A stretch of 64,000 nt of DNA from an uncultured Eubacteriales bacterium (GCA_902761755.1 CACWLP010000003.1:113664-177663), one strand, 5' to 3'; counted from the first letter of the stretch, positions 50,662-60,253 are shown. The notes: generated by a model from the sequence alone, not told the origin. Numbers and translations are program-made.

Positions 50662-51840
50662 ATGGACCGGATCTACATGGACAACGCCGCCACCACCGCC
50701 GTATGCCCGGAGGCGCTTTCCGCCATGCTTCCCTGTTTCGGGGAGGTGTTCGGCAACGCCAGCAGCATCCACGGGGACGGGCGGAAGGCGCGGAAATACC
50801 TGGAGGACGCCCGGAAAACGGTGGCGGCCTGCCTGAATGCAAAGCCCCAGGAAATCTATTTCACCTCCGGCGGCTCGGAAAGCGACAACTGGGCCGTGAA
50901 GGGCGCTGCCTTCGCCAACCGGGAAAAGGGCAATCACATCATCACGACACAGATCGAGCACCACGCGGTGCTGCATACCTGCCAGTGGCTGGAAAAGCAG
51001 GGGTTCGAGGTGACGTACCTGCCGGTGGACGAATACGGCCTGGTGGATCCCAAGGCCGTTGAGGCAGCGATCACGGACAGAACGATCCTGATTACCGTGA
51101 TGGCGGCCAACAACGAAATCGGCACCCTGGAGCCGGTGGCGGAGATCGGGAAGATCGCCAAAGCCCATAAGATCCTGTTCCATACCGACGCCGTGCAGGC
51201 CGTGGGGGCCGTGCCGGTGGACGTGAACGCCTGGGGAGTGGACATGCTTTCCCTTTCCGGCCACAAGTTCCACGGGCCCAAGGGCATCGGCGCCCTGTAC
51301 GTCCGCACGGGGTCCAGGGTGGATACCTTCCTGCACGGCGGCGCCCAGGAACGGGGCAGGCGGGCGTCCACGGAAAACGTGCCCGGAGCCGTCGGCATGG
51401 CGGCGGCACTGAAAAAGGCTGTGGAAAACCTGGAAGAAAACGGCATGCGGATGATTGATCTTAGGGACAGGCTGATCCGCGGCATCCTGGAGAGCGTTCC
51501 CTACGCCCGGCTGAACGGGCATCCCCTCATGCGGCTGCCGGGAAACGTGAACGTATCCATCCCCTACGTGGAAGGGGAAGCGCTGCTTTTGCGGCTGGAC
51601 CTGGCGGGGGTGTCCGCCTCCTCTGGCTCCGCCTGCACCAGCGGATCGCTGGATCCCAGCCACGTGCTGCTGGCCATCGGCCTTCCTCACGAGATCGCCC
51701 ACGGCAGCCTGCGGCTGACGCTGACGGATACCAGCACCGGGGAAGAAGTGGACGAAGTGCTGCGGCTGCTGCCGCCCATCGTGGAAACGCTGCGGGGCAT
51801 GTCGCCCATGTACGACGATTTTTTGAACGGGCAGAAATGA
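50662..51840 (+). CDS. iscS: Cysteine desulfurase, IscS/NifS type
   Basis: PLP enzyme that takes sulfur from cysteine for Fe-S assembly and thio-modifications. The 392-residue protein has DNAATTAVCPE at the start, the PLP lysine in SLSGHKFHGPKGIGALYV, and the catalytic cysteine in SSGSACTSGSLDPSHVL. AAAGGAGAT precedes the ATG. It is 62 bases upstream of iscU, its partner. Confidence 0.96.
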   Translation: MDRIYMDNAATTAVCPEALSAMLPCFGEVFGNASSIHGDGRKARKYLEDARKTVAACLNAKPQEIYFTSGGSESDNWAVKGAAFANREKGNHIITTQIEHHAVLHTCQWLEKQGFEVTYLPVDEYGLVDPKAVEAAITDRTILITVMAANNEIGTLEPVAEIGKIAKAHKILFHTDAVQAVGAVPVDVNAWGVDMLSLSGHKFHGPKGIGALYVRTGSRVDTFLHGGAQERGRRASTENVPGAVGMAAALKKAVENLEENGMRMIDLRDRLIRGILESVPYARLNGHPLMRLPGNVNVSIPYVEGEALLLRLDLAGVSASSGSACTSGSLDPSHVLLAIGLPHEIAHGSLRLTLTDTSTGEEVDEVLRLLPPIVETLRGMSPMYDDFLNGQK

Positions 51841-51902
51841 GCCGCAGGCCGGAAATGTAAACAAACGGGCCGGAAAATGAAGAACAGGAAGGAAAAACGG
51901 CT

Positions 51903-52286
51903 ATGTACAGCGAAAAAGTAATGGATCATTTCGCCAACCCCCGGAACGTGGGCGAGATCGAGAACGCCGACGGCGTAGGCACCGTGGGCAACGCCAAATG
52001 CGGCGATATCATGCGGATGTATCTGAAGGTGGAGAACGGGATCATCCAGGATGTGAAATTCAAGACCTTCGGCTGCGGCGCGGCCATCGCCACCTCCTCC
52101 ATGGCCACGGAAATGGTGAAGGGCAAGACGCTCAAGGAAGCCCTGGCCCTGACCAACAAGGCCGTGATGGAAGCCCTGGACGGGCTGCCGCCGGTGAAGG
52201 TGCACTGCTCCCTGCTGGCGGAGGAAGCCATTCACGCGGCGGTGGAGGACTATCTGAAAAACCACCCGGAGGAAAGGATCGACTGA
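51903..52286 (+). CDS. iscU: Fe-S cluster assembly scaffold IscU/NifU
   Basis: Scaffold on which iron and the sulfur delivered by IscS are built into clusters. The 127 residues hold the three conserved cysteines in [26 protein letters not shown] and [14 protein letters not shown], and the aspartate after the first (CGD). GGAAGG precedes the ATG at 51903. Together with the upstream iscS it forms a minimal ISC pair; the Rrf2 regulator gene often found with it is absent. Confidence 0.95.
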   Translation: MYSEKVMDHFANPRNVGEIENADGVGTVGNAKCGDIMRMYLKVENGIIQDVKFKTFGCGAAIATSSMATEMVKGKTLKEALALTNKAVMEALDGLPPVKVHCSLLAEEAIHAAVEDYLKNHPEERID

Positions 52287-52314
52287 GCTTCTTCCGGCGT
52301 GGAAAGGAGATACC

Positions 52315-54099
52315 ATGCCGGACGTACACGGAAACCTCCAGGGCATCCGGGACAGCGAAATCAGCGAACTGAAAGCGCTGTACGACTGTCCCTTTGAATG
52401 GAACGAATTTGCGCCGCGCGAGCTGCTGACGGAGCTTGCGCGGCATTCGTGCGCTTTGAACCGGGAAATCGCGGTGTATGTGAGCCGGGACGGGGACGTA
52501 CTGGACGTGACGGTGGGGGACATCGACAACGTGCCGCTCAAGGACCTGCACCTGCGCCGCAACAGCCGCCGGCTGTCCTGCGTGCGCTGCATCCACACCC
52601 ATCCCGGCGGATCGCCGCGGCTGAGCGACGTGGACATCGCGGCTCTGCGGTCCTTGATGCTGGACAGCATGTGCGCTGTGGGCGTGGATGAAAACGGCAG
52701 GATCACCGGGGTCAGCGCCGCGTTCCTGACGGAAAAGAAGGCCGGCGTCCCCGGGGTGGAGGAAACGGAGATTTATCCCCTGAATAAGCTGCCCCAGGAA
52801 AAATGGATGGAGGAGATCCGCATTTCCGACGGGCGGGTCATGCAGGGGGAGGACGCCGAAGGCGCGGACGCGCCGGAAAGGGCGCTGCTGGTGGGGATCG
52901 ATACGGAAAAATCCCTGGACGAGCTGGCCGCCCTGGCCGAATCCGCCGGCGCCGCGGTGGTGGGCCGCAGCTTCCAGAAGCGGCCCAAGCCCGATACCGC
53001 CACCTTCGTGGGCAGCGGAAAGGCGCAGGAACTGCAGCTGGACGCCCAGGCGCTGGAGGCGGACGTGGTGATCTTCGACGACGAGCTCACCGGGGCCCAG
53101 ACGCGGAACCTGGAGGAGATCATCGGCGTCAAGGTGATCGACCGGACCACCCTGATCCTGGATATTTTCGCCCAGCGGGCAAAATCCGGCGAGGGCAAGC
53201 TGCAGGTGCAGCTGGCCCAGCTCAAATACCGCGCCGGGCGGCTGCTGGGCCAGGGGCTGATCCTCTCCCGTTTGGGAGGCGGCATCGGCACCCGGGGCCC
53301 CGGCGAAACCAAATTGGAAATCGACCGGCGGCGGATCCGGGAGCAGATCACCCAGCTGAAAAAGGAATTGGACGAGCTTCGGCGGCAGCGGCAGCTGCGG
53401 CGGAAAAACCGGGAGAAGAACGCCATCCCGGTGGCGGCCTTGGTGGGCTATACCAACACCGGGAAATCCACCCTGCTCAACACCGTTACCGGGGCGGGGG
53501 TCTATGCGGAAAACAAGCTGTTCGCCACCCTGGACGCCGTGAGCCGCCGGGTGGAGATGCCGGACGGCGGGGAATACCTGCTGGTGGACACGGTGGGCTT
53601 TATCAGCAAGCTGCCCCACGACCTGGTGGAGGCTTTCAAATCCACCCTGGAGGAAGCGGCCCTGGCGGACCTGCTGATCATCGTGTCCGACGCGTCCAGC
53701 CCGGACATGCTCTTCCAGCACAAGGTGGTGGAGGAGGTGCTCTCCCAGATCGGGGCGGACACCCAGCCCAGGATCGACGTGATGAACAAGTGCGATCTGT
53801 GGGATCAGGCGGACGAACTGCAGACCACCCTGGTGCCCGGGGCGATCCACATTTCCGCCCGTACCGGCATGGGGCTGGACGCGCTGAACGCCGCCATCGC
53901 CGGGGAGCTGCGGAAAACGGAGCAGAAAATGACGCTGCTGATTCCCTTCGCGCAGCACGGCGTGGTGAACGAGGTGCGCAAACGGGGCCGGGTGCTGGAG
54001 GAGAAATACGAGGACGAGGGCACCCGGGTGACGGCGATGCTGCCCCTGGACGCCGCCGGGCAGCTGGCGGCCAAATACCCGGATATGATCCGGGACTGA
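52315..54099 (+). CDS. hflX: GTPase HflX with N-terminal JAMM/RadC-like domain
   Basis: HflX is a ribosome-associated GTPase that splits stalled or hibernating ribosomes. Residues 190-594 form the usual HflX core: the helical ND1 domain with HNA-like [19 protein letters not shown] and [10 protein letters not shown]2 coil with [20 protein letters not shown]1 [15 protein letters not shown] (about 376-390), [15 protein letters not shown] and NKCDL. The first 190 residues are extra. They contain [14 protein letters not shown] (His94, His96, Ser104, Asp107), which fits the metal motif H-x-H-P-x6-S-x2-D of RadC and JAMM proteins, with Glu51 as a possible partner. Many clostridial HflX proteins are long, and I do not know this motif to be described for them. 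Confidence 0.92.
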   Translation: MPDVHGNLQGIRDSEISELKALYDCPFEWNEFAPRELLTELARHSCALNREIAVYVSRDGDVLDVTVGDIDNVPLKDLHLRRNSRRLSCVRCIHTHPGGSPRLSDVDIAALRSLMLDSMCAVGVDENGRITGVSAAFLTEKKAGVPGVEETEIYPLNKLPQEKWMEEIRISDGRVMQGEDAEGADAPERALLVGIDTEKSLDELAALAESAGAAVVGRSFQKRPKPDTATFVGSGKAQELQLDAQALEADVVIFDDELTGAQTRNLEEIIGVKVIDRTTLILDIFAQRAKSGEGKLQVQLAQLKYRAGRLLGQGLILSRLGGGIGTRGPGETKLEIDRRRIREQITQLKKELDELRRQRQLRRKNREKNAIPVAALVGYTNTGKSTLLNTVTGAGVYAENKLFATLDAVSRRVEMPDGGEYLLVDTVGFISKLPHDLVEAFKSTLEEAALADLLIIVSDASSPDMLFQHKVVEEVLSQIGADTQPRIDVMNKCDLWDQADELQTTLVPGAIHISARTGMGLDALNAAIAGELRKTEQKMTLLIPFAQHGVVNEVRKRGRVLEEKYEDEGTRVTAMLPLDAAGQLAAKYPDMIRD

Positions 54100-54112
54100 A
54101 AAAGGAGCAATC

Positions 54113-54787
54113 ATGGCGGCGAAACTGTTGTCGCTGCTGCTGGCCCTGATGGCGCTGGGCGGCGGCACCCTGGAGCGGTATGCGGATGAAATGAGCCTGG
54201 GGGGCAACCTGTTCCTGGTGAACAGGACGTATCCCGTCGCCCGGGATTACGTGCCCCGGGACCTGACGGCGCCGAAGGTGCAGGGCGGCGGGGAAGCCAC
54301 CATGATGCGCCGGGAAGCCGCGGAGGCGCTGGAAGCCCTGTTCGCCGCGGCCCGGGACGAGGCGGGATATACGCTGATCGCCGTATCCGGCTACCGCAGC
54401 TACGGCCGCCAGGCCGCCATCCACGAAAGAAAAGTGAAGGCCGTGGGGAAGAAGGCGGCGCTGCGGGTATCGGCCCCGCCGGGCTGCAGCGAGCATCAGC
54501 TGGGCCTGGCGATGGACCTGGGGTGCAAGGGGCATACGGAGCTCACGGCGGCCTTCGGAAAAACGCCGGAGGGCGCCTGGGTGCGGGACAACTGCTGGCG
54601 CTTCGGCTTCATCGTCCGCTATCAGGCGGAATGGGAGCCCGTCACGGGCTATGCGGACGAGCCCTGGCACATCCGGTACGTGGGCCGGGAGCACGCGCAA
54701 AGGATCCATGAAATGGAGATCCCCCTGGAATACTACGTCGCTCAGCTGCGGGAAGCGCAGCTTACGTACCTGAGCGAGAAGGAATGA
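54113..54787 (+). CDS. VanY-type D-alanyl-D-alanine carboxypeptidase (M15B), first copy
   Basis: Zinc peptidase that trims the terminal D-Ala from peptidoglycan stem peptides. The 224 residues begin with a short signal-like stretch (MAAKLLSLLLALMALGGG), and the M15B site is complete: GYRSY, CSEHQLGLAMDLG (His and Asp ligands), and DEPWHIRYVG (Glu, His). It is 13 bases after hflX and followed directly by a second VanY gene, so the two share a transcript. Confidence 0.9.
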   Translation: MAAKLLSLLLALMALGGGTLERYADEMSLGGNLFLVNRTYPVARDYVPRDLTAPKVQGGGEATMMRREAAEALEALFAAARDEAGYTLIAVSGYRSYGRQAAIHERKVKAVGKKAALRVSAPPGCSEHQLGLAMDLGCKGHTELTAAFGKTPEGAWVRDNCWRFGFIVRYQAEWEPVTGYADEPWHIRYVGREHAQRIHEMEIPLEYYVAQLREAQLTYLSEKE

Positions 54788-54792
54788 ATGCA

Positions 54793-55593
54793 ATGCGCAG
54801 ACTGATGACGCTTTTCCTGGCGGCGGCCCTGCTGATGCCGCTTCTGGCTGCGGCGGAGGGCATGCCGGAATGGGAATATCCCCTGGCGCCGGAGATCCTC
54901 CGGGACGTGGACCAGTACCTGACCCTTACCAACCGGAAAACCCTGCTGGATAAAAAATACGTGCCGGAGGACCTGGTGAGGATGACGGTGCGCAGCACCG
55001 TGGACGATCCCCTGCGCAAGGAAGCGAACGAAGCTCTGACGGAAATGTTTCTGGCGGCGGAAGAAGCGGGATATACGCTGTATGTGAAATCCGGCTACCG
55101 CAGCTACCAGACCCAGCGCACCATGTACAACAACCGGCTGGAAAAGAATCACGGCCGGGACGACGGCCTGGTGGCCTATCCCGGCTCCAGCGACCATCAG
55201 ACCGGTCTGGGCGTGGATATCCTCAACTACGAATGGACCCAGAAGGACGGCATGAACTATCGGTTTGCCGCCACCGCAGAGGCCCAGTGGATGGACGCCC
55301 ACTGCCAGGAATACGGCTTCATCCTGCGTTACATGGAAGACAAGGAAGATGTAACCGGCATAAAATTCGAGCCCTGGCATTTCCGCTATGTGGGCCGGGA
55401 AGCCGCCGCCTACATCATGGAAAACCATCTGTCTCTGGAGGAATTCACGGAGGAATGGCAGGCGTATCTGGCCGGCTGGGAAGCGGCGGGCGGGGATTTT
55501 TTGCGCCTGCTGCACGACCGCGCCCGGCTCAACCCCGTGACGGTGATCGGCGTGGGGGACGACGGGGAAGAGGAGCTTTCGATTTACTACTGA
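54793..55593 (+). CDS. VanY-type D-alanyl-D-alanine carboxypeptidase (M15B), second copy
   Basis: A 266-residue paralogue of the preceding gene with a clear signal peptide (MRRLMTLFLAAALLMPLLAAAEG). The active site is again present: GYRSYQTQ, SSDHQTGLGVDIL and EPWHFRYVG. ATG 54793 is used, since AAGGA at 54779-54783 is 9 bases away; the ATG at 54784 touches that site. The tandem copies are diverged, so the duplication is not recent. A C-terminal extension of about 60 residues with NPVTVIGVGDDGEEELSIYY is not part of the domain. Confidence 0.9.
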   Translation: MRRLMTLFLAAALLMPLLAAAEGMPEWEYPLAPEILRDVDQYLTLTNRKTLLDKKYVPEDLVRMTVRSTVDDPLRKEANEALTEMFLAAEEAGYTLYVKSGYRSYQTQRTMYNNRLEKNHGRDDGLVAYPGSSDHQTGLGVDILNYEWTQKDGMNYRFAATAEAQWMDAHCQEYGFILRYMEDKEDVTGIKFEPWHFRYVGREAAAYIMENHLSLEEFTEEWQAYLAGWEAAGGDFLRLLHDRARLNPVTVIGVGDDGEEELSIYY

Positions 55594-55611
55594 TTTTGGG
55601 AGTGAGCGCAG

Positions 55612-56730
55612 GTGCTGTCGCTGCGGGAAAAACTGAATGCGGCGGCCCCACGGAAGACGGAGCCGGAAAAAGCGCGGGCGCAGGACTGCCTGATCAAGGA
55701 GTTCTGCGTGCCGCTGTGTTCGTTTGCCCTGGCGGAGGAAATCTGCGCCGAATCCCTCCGGCTCGTGCAGGGCGGGGAAATGCCCGGATGCCGCCGGGAG
55801 GATATTTTATTCCTGGACACGGAAACCACGGGGCTCAGTCATGGGGCCGGCACGGTGGCGTTCCTGCTGGGCGTGGGCTTTTTTACGGACGCGGGCTTTA
55901 CCGTGCGCCAGTACCTGATGCGGGATTACGACGAGGAAATCTTCCTGCTGCAGCACGCGGCGGAGGAGATCCGGAACAAAAAAATGCTGTGCACCTTCAA
56001 CGGCGCCACCTTCGATCTGCCGCTGCTGGAGGCGCGGTTCATCCTGCACAGGATGCGCTCCGCGCTGCCCGCCCGGCCTCATCTGGATCTGCTGCCCGCC
56101 AGCCGCCGGGTGTGGAAGCTGCGGCTGAAGAAATGCAATCTCACCAGCCTGGAAGCGGCGGTGCTGGGCGCGGAGCGGGTGGACGATCTGCCGGGGGCGC
56201 TGGTGCCGGAAAGGTATTTCCGTTTTCTGGAGAGCGGGGATTTTTCCGTGCTGGAGGACGTGCTGGAGCATAACGGCCAGGACATCGTATCCCTGGCGCA
56301 TATCCTGGACCGGCTGATCCGCCTGCACGACCGCCCCCTGGAGGAAGCCAGGGAGGCGGAGGACCTCTACAGCCTGGGGCGGATCTATGAAAAACGGGGG
56401 AAAACGGAAGGCGCCCGGATGTGCTACCGGGCGGCGGACCGGGGCACGGTATCGGCCCTGGCCCGGGGAAAGATTGCGGAAAGCTACCGCCGGGCCGGCC
56501 AATGGGACGAGGCGGAAGGCGTATACCTGCAAATGATCCGGGATCGGCAGGGCGGCGTTTATCCTCTGGTGGCCCTGGCAAAAATCCGGGAGCATAAAAA
56601 GAGGGATATCCCCGCCGCCATCGAATATACCCAGCAGGCCATCCAGCAGGCGGCGGACCGGGACGACGGGGAAATGCAGGCGCTTCAGAAGCGGTTTGCC
56701 CGGCTGATGAACAAAGCGAGGAGGAAATGA
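55612..56730 (+). CDS. YprB-type RNase H-like domain protein with TPR tail
   Basis: A 372-residue protein of the YprB family. The exonuclease-like domain (about 60-245) has FLDTETTG (Asp69, Glu71), CTFNGATFDLPLLEARF and HNGQDIVSLAHIL, the three-site pattern of DnaQ-like nucleases. Residues 255-372 are helical repeats of TPR type (DLYSLGRIYEKRGKTEGA, IAESYRRAGQWDEAEGVYL). GTG 55612 follows GGGAGTG. It is followed by a TPR protein gene after 3 bases. No substrate is known. Confidence 0.85.
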   Translation: MLSLREKLNAAAPRKTEPEKARAQDCLIKEFCVPLCSFALAEEICAESLRLVQGGEMPGCRREDILFLDTETTGLSHGAGTVAFLLGVGFFTDAGFTVRQYLMRDYDEEIFLLQHAAEEIRNKKMLCTFNGATFDLPLLEARFILHRMRSALPARPHLDLLPASRRVWKLRLKKCNLTSLEAAVLGAERVDDLPGALVPERYFRFLESGDFSVLEDVLEHNGQDIVSLAHILDRLIRLHDRPLEEAREAEDLYSLGRIYEKRGKTEGARMCYRAADRGTVSALARGKIAESYRRAGQWDEAEGVYLQMIRDRQGGVYPLVALAKIREHKKRDIPAAIEYTQQAIQQAADRDDGEMQALQKRFARLMNKARRK

Positions 56731-56733
56731 AAC

Positions 56734-57435
56734 ATGGGATTTTTGGATGGATTCAAAGCCCGGAAGGCGCTGATGCTGCACCAGAAGGGGCATCCGGAGG
56801 AAGCGCTGCCGGAATATGAAAAGCTGTATGAAAGCGGGTTTGTTTCCGCTGCTTATATGCTGCCTTACGCCGTGCTCTTGCTGCGCAAGGGCGGGGAAGA
56901 AAACTATCTCAAGGTGAAGGAGATCCTGAAAAAAGCCGAAAAAGCGCCGGATATGCGGCCCGACAGGCGGCAGGAGCTGCTGATGGATTACGCCGTGGCC
57001 CAGTACAAGCTGGGGGAAATGGAAAAGGCGCTGAACCTCCTGGAGGCCAGCCACCGCAAATCCCCCTGCGGCATCACCTACCAGGCCCTGGGCTTCCTTT
57101 ACATCGAGGCCGGGGACAAGGAGAAAGCCCTGAGCTACAACCTGGAAGCCCTGGAATACGACGACGAGGACCCGGTGGTGCTGGACAATCTGGGGCAGAC
57201 CTATTACCGCCTGTATGGCGACAAGGAAAAGGCCAAGGAATATTTCGACAAGGCCCACGAGATCAAGGACACCCAGATCGACACGCTGTATTTCCTTTCC
57301 CGGTACGATCTGGAGGCGGGAAACAGGGAAGCCGCGCTGGAAAAGCTGAAAACCGCGGCGGAGGGCCGCTTCTCGCCCCTCAATTACGCCACCAAGGAAA
57401 TGGTGGAACAGGAAATCGCCGCGCTGGAAAAATGA
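56734..57435 (+). CDS. Tetratricopeptide repeat protein
   Basis: A 233-residue soluble protein made up of TPR helices, for example DYAVAQYKLGEMEKALNLLEAS, CGITYQALGFLYIEAGDKEK and VVLDNLGQTYYRLYGDKEK. No signal peptide or membrane span is seen. It probably acts as a protein-binding scaffold, perhaps with the upstream YprB protein that also ends in TPR helices. Confidence 0.8.
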   Translation: MGFLDGFKARKALMLHQKGHPEEALPEYEKLYESGFVSAAYMLPYAVLLLRKGGEENYLKVKEILKKAEKAPDMRPDRRQELLMDYAVAQYKLGEMEKALNLLEASHRKSPCGITYQALGFLYIEAGDKEKALSYNLEALEYDDEDPVVLDNLGQTYYRLYGDKEKAKEYFDKAHEIKDTQIDTLYFLSRYDLEAGNREAALEKLKTAAEGRFSPLNYATKEMVEQEIAALEK

Positions 57436-57442
57436 GCGCTTA

Positions 57443-57477
57443 CGCGGGGCCGGATCAGGCGGCCCCGCGTTTTTTTG
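57443..57477 (+). terminator. Terminator after the TPR gene
   Basis: CGCGGGGCC pairs with GGCCCCGCG across a 9-base loop and is followed by TTTTTTT, ending the iscS-to-TPR gene run. Confidence 0.92.
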
Positions 57478-57552
57478 AAATTATTTGCTTTTGACTGCAA
57501 CAAATCAGCGCCTTTGTACGTCAGAATGGATGAAGAAAGGAAGGGGATGCGG

Positions 57553-59136
57553 ATGCGCAGGCTTTTGACGCTGATCCTGGCGCTGGCGCTTCTGTCGGCG
57601 CTGCCGGGAGCGGCCCGGGCCGAATACGACGGCTTGATGGAGGAAGACCGGGCGCTGTTTGAAAAATGGTGCGTGCCGGAGGGGGACGCCCTGACCGTGC
57701 GGGAAGGCCTCCGGCTGCTGGGCAGCTATGCGCCGGATTATCTCTATGACCCCGAAAAGGAAGACTGGGATTTGATCGAGGATCCCGAAGCGGAGAAGCT
57801 GTTTGAGGAGAACGAATCGCTGTCGTTTTACGGGGACGAGATCTCCTTCAGCCGCATCCGTTTGCCCGAAAGCCTGGAGATCATCGGATCCGAAGCCTTT
57901 TCAGGTCTGCATTTCACGGAATTCACCCTGCCCAGGGGACTGAAAAAAGTGTGCTCGTTTGCGTTCTATGCCTGCCGGTTCGACGTGTTCCGCATCGAGG
58001 CGGAGCTGCCCTGGGAGCAGCTGTGGTTCGGGATCCTCGACTGTACGGTGAAGGCCTGGGAGGTGCCGGAGGATCATCCGCTGTATACGGTCATCGACGG
58101 CGCGCTGTATACCAGGGACGGAAAGACGCTGCTGAATTACCCCAACGGCAGGACCGACGCCCACTGGGACGTGCCGGCGGGGACGGAGCGGATCGCCTCC
58201 CACGCCATCTGCAACGAGAACCTGAAAACGGTTTCCCTGCCTGTGGGATTGCAGGCCCTGGAGGACTATGCCTTCGCCGGGTGCACCCGCTTGCAGGCCG
58301 TGGCATTGCCGCTGACGGTGAAGGAAATCGGCGATTGCGTATTCAGCGAATGCGTGTCGCTGGAACTGGTGTCCCTGCCGGAGGGCCTGGAGGCGGACCG
58401 GAACGAAAACTGGGCGAAGTATTACGCGGACGATAAGATCTTCCGCGGTGACAACGGGGATACCTGGGCAAACGGCGATCCTTATGACGAATCAACCATA
58501 GAAGGATACTTAAGGGGATACTATAAACCCGCCAGGCTCCTGGGCGGCGGCGAAATGGTGCCGGTCTACAACAAAAATGACGAAATCGCGTTTTACCTGC
58601 CGGACGGGTATGTGGTGGTGGCCATGGAGTCGGTCAACGGGCGCTGCCAGATCGAGGACTGCTTTGAAAGTACGGTCCTGGGCTGGGTGGACCTGGCCAG
58701 CGTGCGCCTCATCAGCAACGAAACGCTGTATTTCTACAACAAGGCTGTGCTGAAAGACGTTCGGGACGAGGACCAGCGGCGCGTCTGGGCAGGGGACGAT
58801 TTTTTGTATGAAGCCGACCTGAACGGGCCCTTGATCACGCTGTACTGGAACGATTACAGCGACAGCGTGACCGTGCCGCTTTCGGATGTGGAGATGTACC
58901 GCAATCCGGACGGGCCGGATGGAGAATACGGCATCGCGGTGAGCGAGGATGTTTATACGGCCATCCCGCTGAAAGACGCCCCGGGAGGCGCGGAAATAGA
59001 TGCCATATACAGCGGGGATCAGGTGAAGGTGCTGGAGGAAAAGGACGGCTTTGTCCGCGTCAGCACCGGGATCGTGGAGGGCTGGCTGCCCCAGGAAAAC
59101 TATCAATCTGTACCGAAGGTAAAGGAGGGAAACTGA
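57553..59136 (+). CDS. Secreted protein with BspA-like leucine-rich repeats and C-terminal SH3-like domain
   Basis: A 527-residue protein exported by the signal peptide MRRLLTLILALALLSALPGAARA. Residues about 85-290 hold BspA/LRR_5-type repeats (RLPESLEIIGSEAFSGL, LPRGLKKVCSFAFYAC, LPVGLQALEDYAFAGC, LPLTVKEIGDCVFSEC). The end has an SH3-like segment (AIPLKDAPGGAEIDAIYSGDQVKVLEEKDG). Such repeats occur in surface proteins of gut clostridia that bind host or other cells, but no ligand can be inferred. ATG 57553 follows AAGGGG by 6-7 bases. A TTGACT (57491) without a good -10 box lies upstream. It is followed after one base by the PstS-like gene. Confidence 0.78.
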   Translation: MRRLLTLILALALLSALPGAARAEYDGLMEEDRALFEKWCVPEGDALTVREGLRLLGSYAPDYLYDPEKEDWDLIEDPEAEKLFEENESLSFYGDEISFSRIRLPESLEIIGSEAFSGLHFTEFTLPRGLKKVCSFAFYACRFDVFRIEAELPWEQLWFGILDCTVKAWEVPEDHPLYTVIDGALYTRDGKTLLNYPNGRTDAHWDVPAGTERIASHAICNENLKTVSLPVGLQALEDYAFAGCTRLQAVALPLTVKEIGDCVFSECVSLELVSLPEGLEADRNENWAKYYADDKIFRGDNGDTWANGDPYDESTIEGYLRGYYKPARLLGGGEMVPVYNKNDEIAFYLPDGYVVVAMESVNGRCQIEDCFESTVLGWVDLASVRLISNETLYFYNKAVLKDVRDEDQRRVWAGDDFLYEADLNGPLITLYWNDYSDSVTVPLSDVEMYRNPDGPDGEYGIAVSEDVYTAIPLKDAPGGAEIDAIYSGDQVKVLEEKDGFVRVSTGIVEGWLPQENYQSVPKVKEGN

Positions 59137-59137
59137 C

Positions 59138-60181
59138 ATGATGAAGAAATTGCTTTGCATCCTGGTATCGCTTTTGCTGCTTTCCGCGCCTGCGCTGGCC
59201 GAAAACCCCGACACCGGCTCCTGGAGCCAGATCAACCAGGCGGTGGGAAAGGATGAAAACTGGCAGCGGTTCGCTGAGGGGAATGAGTTCCATTTGGGGG
59301 AAACCATGGAGAAGCAGTACGGCGACGAAACGGTTTCCGTGGCGGATTACGGCACCTATCCCAGCATGGACGGCAGCACCGTCTGCGTGCCCATGGCCAT
59401 GGAACTGGCCCGGCAGTGGCTGGGGCTTCCGGAGGAGGACATGAACGGATTCGTGAACTTCTCCACCACGCTCTACGCCTATGACCGGCTGATCGAGGGC
59501 AAACCGAATCCTCTTTCCACCGTCAAAAGCCAGGGGATCATGATGGACGACGCCCATCCCATCGACCTGGTGCTGGCCACCTATCCCAACGCCGACGAGC
59601 GCCAGGCCGCGGCGGACGCGGGGGTGGAACTGGTGTACGTGCCCTTCTGCTGCGACGCCTTCATCTTCATGGTGAACGATCAGAACCCCGTGGACAGCCT
59701 GACGGTGCGGCAGATCCGGGAGATCTATACCGGCCAGGTGCTGTCCTGGAGCCAGGTGGGCGGGGAGGAAAGGCCCCTGGACGCCTATCAGCGGCCCCAC
59801 GGCAGCGGCAGCCAGACGGCCATGGAGGAAATGGTGATGCAGGGCCTGCAGATGAGCAACGTCACCGAAGCCTATATCTCCGACGGCATGGCCGACGCCA
59901 TCCGGCAGGTGGGCAATTACGATAACGGCCCCAGCGCCATCGGCTACAGCTATCTGTATTACGTGAACGAATTGGTGGAAAGCGGCGGCATCAAGGTGCT
60001 TGCCATCGACGGCATCGCCCCCACGGACGAAAACCTGCAGTCCGGCACCTATCCCTTTACGGTGAATTATTTTGCCGTGTACCGCAAGGGCGATGAGAAC
60101 ACGGAAGCCTTCGTGAATTGGCTGGTCAGCGACGCGGGCCAGCAGGCCGTGCGCCAGGCGGGGTACGTGCCGCTGAAGTAA
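59138..60181 (+). CDS. PstS-like periplasmic substrate-binding protein
   Basis: Probable phosphate-type binding protein of the PBP superfamily. The 347 residues start with the signal peptide MMKKLLCILVSLLLLSAPALA-EN; no lipobox cysteine is seen, so the protein may be released or held by partners. Domain features include VYVPFCCDAFIFMVND, LTVRQIREIYTGQVLSWSQVGG and RPHGSGSQTAMEEMV, which match the PstS ligand loops. No ABC permease or ATPase genes lie nearby, so the protein may have a sensing or orphan role. Confidence 0.82.
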   Translation: MMKKLLCILVSLLLLSAPALAENPDTGSWSQINQAVGKDENWQRFAEGNEFHLGETMEKQYGDETVSVADYGTYPSMDGSTVCVPMAMELARQWLGLPEEDMNGFVNFSTTLYAYDRLIEGKPNPLSTVKSQGIMMDDAHPIDLVLATYPNADERQAAADAGVELVYVPFCCDAFIFMVNDQNPVDSLTVRQIREIYTGQVLSWSQVGGEERPLDAYQRPHGSGSQTAMEEMVMQGLQMSNVTEAYISDGMADAIRQVGNYDNGPSAIGYSYLYYVNELVESGGIKVLAIDGIAPTDENLQSGTYPFTVNYFAVYRKGDENTEAFVNWLVSDAGQQAVRQAGYVPLK

Positions 60182-60197
60182 CCGGCATAGAAAAATG

Positions 60198-60253
60198 AAA
60201 ACGGGCCATGCTAATTCCGTCAAAAAGGAGGAGAAAAGCATGGCTCGTTTTTT
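60198..60253 (+). promoter_or_regulatory. Long hairpin holding the start codon of the DacF-type gene
   Basis: AAAACGGGCCATGCT (60198-60212) and AGCATGGCTCGTTTT (60237-60251) pair over 15 positions with one G-T pair. The 24-base loop shows AAGGAGGAG, and the ATG (60240) lies in the 3' arm, which is followed by TTTTTT (60248-60253). It could end the upstream transcript, block the start codon, or both. Confidence 0.65.

Noticed and set aside
57491-57519. Promoter before the leucine-rich repeat gene
   Set aside because: TTGACT is present but the spacing leads to TTGTAC, too poor for a call.
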